A stretch of DNA of 11,641 bases, taken from assembly GCA_964420605.1 (NCBI GenBank), contig CAYQUC010000100.1, positions 1 to 11,641 of the forward strand. Direction: 5' to 3'. The stretch is from CAYQUC01 sp964420605. GTDB lineage: Bacteria; Pseudomonadota; Gammaproteobacteria; UBA6429; Thiohalophilaceae. The notes under the pieces were generated by a model. It did no database searches, had not been told where the DNA came from, and saw only the letters and a program-made list of their open reading frames with translations. The position numbers and the translations under genes are program-made. Numbering within the stretch: position 1 is the stretch's first letter; each line of letters starts with the position of its first letter. Below, in pieces: positions 7,619 through 11,641 of this stretch.

Positions 7619-7755
7619 ATGTGCGACTCTAAGTATGTTACTTATATATTTTGCAACTTGAATTAACTAGTGTTTTTTGATTTTTTTATAATCAAGCTAA
7701 TATACGTCTCTATGTTATCCTAAATATAAAGAATTTACATTATAAAAGTGAATTT

Positions 7756-7806
7756 CTTCAAGGTTTCAAGGGGTCAGACTCCTTGAAGATTAAGATAATC
7801 TGACCC
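7756..7806. repeat. REP-like palindromic element with interleaved arms
   Basis: Two 8-bp inverted repeats are interleaved: CTTCAAGG (7756-7763) with CCTTGAAG (7781-7788), and GGGTCAGA (7771-7778) with TCTGACCC (7799-7806). A second TTCAAGG at 7765-7771 can compete for the first pairing. The GGGGTCAGACTCC core resembles REP-type elements found between genes in many gammaproteobacteria and often moved by REP-associated tyrosine transposases; that link is from general knowledge. No such transposase is in the window. Confidence 0.6.
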
Positions 7807-7970
7807 TATTACATCAGTTTTTTAAACAGAATGTTTGCGTTTTATAGTCTTAAAGGGTTGTTTTTAATAGGAAATAGCGACATTAAGATTGAGTAATACA
7901 AACAACATTCAATTTTTATCATGAGGTTAAATTATCGAGTTTCCTTTTAAATCTACTGAAACACAGGATT

Positions 7971-8465
7971 TTAAAACCGTTGTGCTTCTAATATTTGTGA
8001 TTTTGGTTCGATAGGTACAACTATGATGGGCGTTTTATAGCTTGATGTAGAAGCATAAATTTGACCGCGACGTAGTACTAATTTTTTAAATTCATTTTTG
8101 GACAACTGTTGGTAACGTCGCTTGTTGTCAGGTGTCTGTTCTACGTTTAGAATTGATAATGCGCCGGCACACTCACCACCGATAGCACGTAACAAATTAA
8201 AATCAGTATTTGATATTTTTAAATCCCGAGTTATGTGTTGGCGTACAGTACCTTCGGGTAATAAGTTAGCAAAGAAATTATTAGCTATCCCGTGTTCTGC
8301 TGAAAACGGATTTTTCGATAATGGCAGTGACTGTGATATTGCAAAGCCACCAGACCGTAACCATTTAGAACTATACCGAAAAGCAAGATAACCAACATTG
8401 TTACGCCATAAATACCCAACGAGTGATTGATTAAACCAAATATTGAGCGAGTCAGGATCAATCAT
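7971..8465 (-). pseudogene. hipA: truncated HipA-family protein lacking the kinase domain
   Basis: This 164-residue frame matches only the N-terminal part of HipA, the Ser/Thr kinase toxin of HipBA modules. The N-terminal subdomain is clear: LNIWFNQSLVGYLWR (7-21), FRYSSKWL (29-36), SQSLPLS (44-50), FFANLLPEG (64-72), then DFNLLRAIGGECAGALSI (88-105). Similarity continues weakly to about residue 138 (KKLVLRRGQIY). The expected LSLAGAQDK loop and whole kinase domain are absent, whereas full HipA proteins run to about 400-440 residues. The last 25 residues look unrelated. The start codon lies 12 bases after the hipB frame, the usual operon spacing. Because hipB is also broken, decay is the simplest reading. 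A stand-alone HipS-like protein, as in HipBST systems, is an alternative, but no HipT kinase follows. It should not be an active toxin. Confidence 0.8.
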
Positions 8466-8477
8466 ATGCTTGCACTG

Positions 8478-8714
8478 TTATTGTTGTGCTGTGATACACA
8501 CTTGGAGGCTTAAGGTGCATAGTGTTTTTAATGCCTTACCAATTTCAGCGGTTTCCTTGCCTCATTCAAGTTCAGATAAGAATCGTATACTGACATTACC
8601 GAGGCCAGCAACTGTTTCTAAGGTAAGTCCTTTATCCTTGCGAAACTGGCGAATTAATTGTCCCAATTCTGTTGTATTGATAACTTTTGATGATGTAAGA
8701 TTTTTGTTTGGCAT
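8478..8714 (-). pseudogene. hipB: HipB-type antitoxin gene interrupted by an in-frame TGA
   Basis: Reading the minus strand from ATG at 8714 gives a 78-codon frame with the layout of a HipB-like Xre-family helix-turn-helix antitoxin. It has ELGQLIRQFRKDKGLTLETV at about 16-35, then VSIRFLSELE (41-50). Codon 51 (8564-8562) is TGA where this family almost always has Arg (FLSELERGK). The frame then resumes as GKETAEIGKAL and ends at TAA (8480-8478). A single C-to-T change from CGA would produce this stop. The product stops at 50 residues, inside the DNA-binding domain, so repression and toxin neutralisation should be lost. hipA begins 12 bases downstream. A sequencing error is possible, since an assembly gap lies about 80 bases upstream, but hipA is truncated as well. 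Confidence 0.8.
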
Positions 8715-8732
8715 GTTTATGTTATATAAATG

Positions 8733-8744
8733 TATCGTACGGTA
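8733..8744. promoter_or_regulatory. candidate operator upstream of hipB
   Basis: TATCGTACGGTA is an imperfect palindrome centred on CGTACG, 19 bases upstream of the hipB start, where the promoter should lie. The same CGTACG core forms the centre of the perfect palindrome at 8780. Autorepressed HipB operators in E. coli have TATC/GATA-type half-sites, so an operator role is plausible inference. Confidence 0.35.
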
Positions 8745-8779
8745 AAATATAGCGCTAATGATAAACTAAATCAAATAAA

Positions 8780-8794
8780 TATCACGTACGTGAT
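8780..8794. repeat. palindrome TATCACGTACGTGAT(A), left copy at the gap edge
   Basis: Fifteen bases of the perfect palindrome TATCACGTACGTGATA are readable before the N run cuts it. Its half-sites, TATC-N8-GATA, resemble HipB operators. Its centre is about 49 bases from that of the weaker site at 8733-8744. Confidence 0.6.
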
Positions 8795-8894
8795 NNNNNN
8801 NNNNNNNNNNNNNNNNNNNNNNNNNNNNNNNNNNNNNNNNNNNNNNNNNNNNNNNNNNNNNNNNNNNNNNNNNNNNNNNNNNNNNNNNNNNNNN
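8795..8894. other. assembly gap (100 N)
   Basis: The run is exactly 100 N, the conventional length for a scaffold gap of unknown size. The same 15 bases border both sides, so the assembly probably broke in a repeat, or two overlapping contig ends were left unmerged. Confidence 0.95.
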
Positions 8895-8910
8895 TATCAC
8901 GTACGTGATA
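8895..8910. repeat. palindrome TATCACGTACGTGATA, right copy at the gap edge
   Basis: A complete, perfect 16-bp palindrome starts at the first base after the N run and matches the copy at 8780-8794. It could be another operator, one unit of a tandem array hidden in the gap, a target duplication around a missing insertion, or the same locus represented twice. Confidence 0.65.
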
Positions 8911-9149
8911 ATATTAAAAATTAGTAGGGTGATTTAATTTTAATCAGCTTGTTTCAAGAGAATAGTGTTAAGTATTCATCGGAGCAGAGTAAGTTAAGAA
9001 TAGTAATCATATAGCTGCTTAGTTGATATAGAGTCATAAAATAATATATCTAGTTAAGTTAGTTCTAAGTAGAGTTGTCTTCGGTTTAAAATATAATTTT
9101 TTAAAATTTTCGAGGGAATGTCCAATGAAAGGACTTAATGTAACTAATT

Positions 9150-9725
9150 TTAATATATTTTGGTTTCAATTTTTTTTAATTTAGAAAGTGTATTGCCGTT
9201 AATGTTAAGATTGATTTGGGTCAGCTTACTATTGTTAGAACTTGCTCGATGAATCGTAAAACCTTGTTCTAAGCCTTTTTGATTATTGATATACCATTCA
9301 GTAATATTACCAGACTGATATTCAAGTTGATTACCATCAACCTGTAGTGTGCTGTTTGATAAAACCAATTTTTTATTATCAACAGTAATCGATTCCAATG
9401 ATAATCCCCAACTCCAATCCGCATTCTGTGACTCAGAAGGAGTAATGCTTAACCCTTGCTGCGTAAATTTTGTTTGATAGCCATTGGCTACATTAGCGGC
9501 ACTATAGTGAGTATCATTATTATGTTTTGATTGTCCTAGAGTAAAGTAATACAGCGATGCTTGTATGTCTTTTTTAACGTCATCCAACCATGAGTCAGAA
9601 ACGAGATTTACGGTATTCTCGTTGCTTGCCGTTTTAGCAATACTAACTGAACTCAGTAATACCATGCATAGCGCAAGAATTATTTTTTTCGAAATAAACT
9701 GGTGCGTGTATAAAAGGTTGAACAT
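9150..9725 (-). CDS. secreted protein resembling the N-terminal module of FG-GAP-type surface proteins, probably truncated
   Basis: A 191-residue exported protein. A Sec signal peptide (basic KK at 13-14, hydrophobic core 15-29) is probably cut after Ala30 (SIA/K). The mature part shows WLDDVKKDIQASLYYF (46-61), WSWGLSL (104-110) and ITEWYINNQKGLEQGFTIHR (140-159). From memory this W..V...I.AS.Y, WGL, TEWY-N-GLEQGF pattern belongs to the N-terminal domain of much longer secreted proteins that continue into FG-GAP beta-propeller repeats. Here the frame stops soon after the domain, next to A-rich codons, with no propeller downstream, so the gene is likely a truncated copy or a domain-only paralogue. 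The start at 9725 has GGAG upstream at good spacing. It is divergent from the lipoprotein gene at 10068. Function is unknown; a cell-surface or periplasmic role is inferred. Confidence 0.65.
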   Translation of the reverse strand: MFNLLYTHQFISKKIILALCMVLLSSVSIAKTASNENTVNLVSDSWLDDVKKDIQASLYYFTLGQSKHNNDTHYSAANVANGYQTKFTQQGLSITPSESQNADWSWGLSLESITVDNKKLVLSNSTLQVDGNQLEYQSGNITEWYINNQKGLEQGFTIHRASSNNSKLTQINLNINGNTLSKLKKIETKIY

Positions 9726-10067
9726 CTAATAACTCTCCATAGAATGTTGGATAAATAGAGCTTGAAATTAATAGTGAGGACTTACATTTAATTTTAAAAA
9801 TGAGATAAGCAGCTTATTCTTATCGTCAGTTTGTTAAATAGTACATTACAACAATATGCTAGTTTTGGATAGATTTGAAAGTGAAAAACCACTATTAAAG
9901 CGGACTAAGGCGCGAAAGTGATTATGGATTTTTAATCTATTGTAAAGCATTTTATCTCATTATAAGTTACTCAATCTTGTAACATAAAATTAATGAGTAA
10001 GTTTAATTATGATAGAATTGTTCTAAATATTTCACCATTTATTATTAATTTAGATAAGGACGTTTAA
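9726..10067. other. divergent intergenic region
   Basis: These 342 bases separate the minus-strand secreted protein from the plus-strand lipoprotein pair and should hold both promoters. I see a small inverted repeat GTTAC (9966-9970)/GTAAC (9979-9983) and AT-rich sequence before 10068, but no -35/-10 pair with good spacing. No gene or RNA is supported. Confidence 0.45.
10056..10060 (+). promoter_or_regulatory. ribosome binding site of the first tandem lipoprotein gene
   Basis: AAGGA lies seven bases before the ATG at 10068. The arrangement ATAAGGA-NN-TTTAAATG is shared with the second copy (11478-11482), which supports both start choices. Confidence 0.7.
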
Positions 10068-11405
10068 ATGAAGTTTACTGCTCTACTAACAATAATAGTA
10101 TTACTCGCATCGTGTGGTGGTGGTAGCTCAAGCACTACAACTTCAATCCCTCTTGATCCAGAAAAAATTCACATTAAAATTGTCAAGTCGACAGGTAACT
10201 ACGGTTATGACGGCCCGCCATTAGAGGGTGTTGTTGTTCAATTGGATCATGACGGTGAAAATAGAACATCCGACAAAACTGGCATTGTTACGTTTAGCAT
10301 AAGTGATTCGCTGGAACATGACATTCATGTATTTGGTCAAAATGGATTCATTTGGGAAAGTATTTATGGCGTTAAAAAAGGCGTATTAAATAAAATTCAA
10401 CTTCATAATCCAGATGATATTGCACCACGTCCTCAAGACCAACAATCTAAAGGAACAAGTTATATTTCATTTAGTGGCACTATTTTAAATTTTAATCCTG
10501 ATAGTTCGTACTCGTTTATTTTTTATAACCGTCAAACAGGTAAAGAATACAGTGGTAAACGTAGTGCGAATGCTGTTAAGCCAGGTGAAGATTACCAAAC
10601 AACATTTCAGTTGAGCCTACCTGTAGGTACTTCTGTAACGGGTGAAATCTTAGTTATGGAATCCAGTATTAATTCGTTAAATTCAGAAATCGTTTTAGTT
10701 GACTCAGTAACTATTGCTTTAAATACGTACATTACGAATGCGACAGTCGATAATAATAAAACTCAGAATATAACGATGTTAGGTTCAATGAATAAAGTAC
10801 CTAAAACCGATATAATAACTATTAGCAATATGAATATTGCAAAGCAACTATCATTTAATTTTTTGTATTTATATCAACGTTTTTCTTTTGAATCTATTGA
10901 TACCTTTAAGCCATGGGTTCCGTTATATGAGAAGACATCTGCAAGCCTAACTTTTCCAAAGACATTTCAGTCGTATACACCTTACGATTATTCTAGAGTT
11001 GGTTTTATGGCTTCAGCCGATAATGAATCCGTGACAGCTAGGTTACGATGGAGTATTTCTGGTCAAGTGGACAGATATGCTACCGTTAATATTGACCCTA
11101 TTATTACAGTCTTTCCTGCCTTTCCAGAAATTCAGTCCGGTCCAATAATTAGCTGGGGTTCAGTGGATGATAACTTATCTTACTTATATTTATCTATTAC
11201 AGAATCTTCGAATACCATAGGTTCTATGCGTTGGAATATAAACTTACAAAAGAATGCAACGATGATTAAATTACCTTTAATACCATCTAATATAAAACCA
11301 ATTTTAACTCAAAAAGAAAATTATATAATTACTATTGGCGGTGGAAGTAAAGGCGTAAATGTAAGTGAAAGGTTTAGAGTAAGATACTCTGGATGGACGC
11401 TATAG
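10068..11405 (+). CDS. lipoprotein of unknown function, first copy of a tandem pair
   Basis: A 445-residue predicted lipoprotein. The short signal peptide MKFTALLTIIVLLASC ends in lipobox LASC (13-16), then a Gly/Ser/Thr linker (17-27). Gly after the Cys argues for sorting to the outer membrane. Residues about 34-112 look like a carboxypeptidase-regulatory or transthyretin-like beta-sandwich: PLEGVVVQLDHDG (51-63), then TSDKTGIVTFSISD (67-80). The remaining 330 residues are beta-rich, with frequent Ser, Asn and aromatic residues, and match no family I know. There are no cysteines beyond the lipobox, and no catalytic motif. The start has AAGGA seven bases upstream. A near-identical gene begins 84 bases past the stop, so this is a tandem duplication that may extend beyond the window. 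Surface binding or assembly is a guess. Confidence 0.8.
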   Translation: MKFTALLTIIVLLASCGGGSSSTTTSIPLDPEKIHIKIVKSTGNYGYDGPPLEGVVVQLDHDGENRTSDKTGIVTFSISDSLEHDIHVFGQNGFIWESIYGVKKGVLNKIQLHNPDDIAPRPQDQQSKGTSYISFSGTILNFNPDSSYSFIFYNRQTGKEYSGKRSANAVKPGEDYQTTFQLSLPVGTSVTGEILVMESSINSLNSEIVLVDSVTIALNTYITNATVDNNKTQNITMLGSMNKVPKTDIITISNMNIAKQLSFNFLYLYQRFSFESIDTFKPWVPLYEKTSASLTFPKTFQSYTPYDYSRVGFMASADNESVTARLRWSISGQVDRYATVNIDPIITVFPAFPEIQSGPIISWGSVDDNLSYLYLSITESSNTIGSMRWNINLQKNATMIKLPLIPSNIKPILTQKENYIITIGGGSKGVNVSERFRVRYSGWTL

Positions 11406-11477
11406 TTATTATTGGTACTGGATCTAGAAATAAAGTGACTTTAAGCAATAACATATTACTTAGTAATTATTTAAAAT

Positions 11478-11482
11478 AAGGA
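11478..11482 (+). promoter_or_regulatory. ribosome binding site of the second tandem lipoprotein gene
   Basis: AAGGA lies seven bases before the ATG at 11490, in the same ATAAGGA-NN-TTTAAATG setting as the upstream copy, so the duplication included the translation start region. Confidence 0.7.
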
Positions 11483-11489
11483 AATTTAA

Positions 11490-11641
11490 ATGAAGTTTAC
11501 TGTACTACTAACAATAATATTATTACTCTCATCGTGTGGTGGTGGTAGTTCAAGTACTACAACTTCAATCCCTCTTGATCCCGATAAAATTCACATTAAA
11601 ATAGTTAAATCGACGGGATATGAGAAATATGATGGCCCACC
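11490..11641 (+). CDS. lipoprotein, second tandem copy (partial, cut by window end)
   Basis: Fifty codons are visible before the window ends. The signal peptide MKFTVLLTIILLLSSC ends in lipobox LSSC (13-16), followed by the same Gly/Ser/Thr linker and IPLDPDKIHIKIVKSTG segment as the first copy. Over the first 120 coding bases the two genes differ at 11 positions, most of them silent or conservative, then diverge at residues 44-46 (NYG against YEK) before YDGP returns. This points to fairly recent duplication with purifying selection on the N-terminus. The 84-base spacing has no evident terminator, so both copies could be cotranscribed. Full length and any further copies are not visible here. 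Confidence 0.85.
   Translation, partial: MKFTVLLTIILLLSSCGGGSSSTTTSIPLDPDKIHIKIVKSTGYEKYDGP

Larger units (their letters stand above)
7480..7970. other. intergenic region with two repeat structures
   Basis: These 491 bases between the carbonic anhydrase gene and the hipA remnant carry no supportable gene on either strand. They hold a paired direct/inverted repeat (7531-7618) and a REP-like element (7756-7806). The minus-strand continuation of hipA shows no recognisable kinase remnant. A near-palindrome TTGTAATATTGCAA lies at 7512-7525. No classic terminator hairpin with a T-run follows the carbonic anhydrase gene. Confidence 0.5.
8715..9149. other. hipB upstream region, assembly gap and gene 3' flank
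   Basis: This stretch holds the hipB promoter region, two copies of a 16-bp palindrome and 100 undetermined bases between them. From 8911 to 9149 it is AT-rich with no gene, hairpin terminator or RNA that I can support. Because the N run is a scaffold join, order and distance across it are not certain. Confidence 0.5.

Noticed and set aside
8562..8564. TGA in hipB read as selenocysteine or a recoded codon
   Set aside because: The family has Arg here with no redox role, no selenocysteine insertion hairpin was seen, and the partner hipA is truncated as well; a nonsense mutation is simpler.
8443..8745. A plus-strand 100-codon open frame
   Set aside because: It lies opposite the hipB remnant and the hipA start, whose minus-strand translation matches known families; the plus-strand product looks like no protein family.
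8730..8924. A plus-strand open frame running through the N run
   Set aside because: Half of its codons are undetermined, and the readable part covers the palindromes and the hipB promoter region.
9977..10013. TTGTAA and TATGAT as a promoter for the tandem lipoprotein genes
   Set aside because: The spacing between the two boxes is 25 bases, far from the usual 16-18, so the pair is not supported.
11093..11103. TGACCCTATTA, identical to 11 bases at the end of the REP-like element (7801-7811)
   Set aside because: It lies in-frame within the first tandem lipoprotein gene with no matching partner arm, so it is most likely coincidence.

Overview
The window is AT-rich chromosomal DNA that looks like an accessory stretch of a Gram-negative, probably low-GC gammaproteobacterial, genome. 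The clues are lipoproteins with Cys-Gly-Gly lipoboxes, a periplasmic-type alpha carbonic anhydrase, a decayed HipBA-type locus, and REP-like intergenic palindromes with GGGGTCA/TGACCC arms. No rRNA, tRNA, CRISPR array or intact transposase gene is visible. The genus cannot be fixed from this sequence alone.

Layout. 106-1454 (+): a RimJ/RimL-like GNAT acetyltransferase and a polytopic membrane protein of unknown function. A 9-bp hairpin (1469-1494) separates them from a convergent block. 1506-5354 (-): an 881-residue modular lipoprotein (Ig-like domain, three fibronectin III domains, seven beta-propeller-type repeats) and an upstream secreted protein of unknown family, with a 12-bp perfect hairpin between them. 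5355-6627: 1.27 kb of very AT-rich DNA with no convincing gene. 6628-7479 (+): an alpha-class carbonic anhydrase with a signal peptide; its zinc ligands are present but the usual proton-shuttle His appears to be Arg. 7480-7970: non-coding, with two compact repeat structures, one of them REP-like. 7971-8714 (-): a hipB antitoxin gene with an in-frame TGA, followed by a hipA gene lacking its kinase part. 8795-8894: exactly 100 N, flanked on both sides by TATCACGTACGTGAT. 9150-9725 (-): a secreted protein resembling the N-terminal module of larger FG-GAP-type surface proteins. 10068-11641 (+): a lipoprotein and the start of a near-identical tandem paralogue cut by the window end.

Theme. Most intact genes encode exported products: three lipoproteins, three proteins with signal peptides and one membrane protein. 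They are mostly transcribed singly. The tandem lipoprotein duplication, the decayed toxin-antitoxin pair, the truncated surface-protein module and the palindromic repeats point to a region under gene turnover. No single pathway joins the genes. The carbonic anhydrase is the only one with a clear biochemical reaction (CO2/bicarbonate interconversion in the periplasm).
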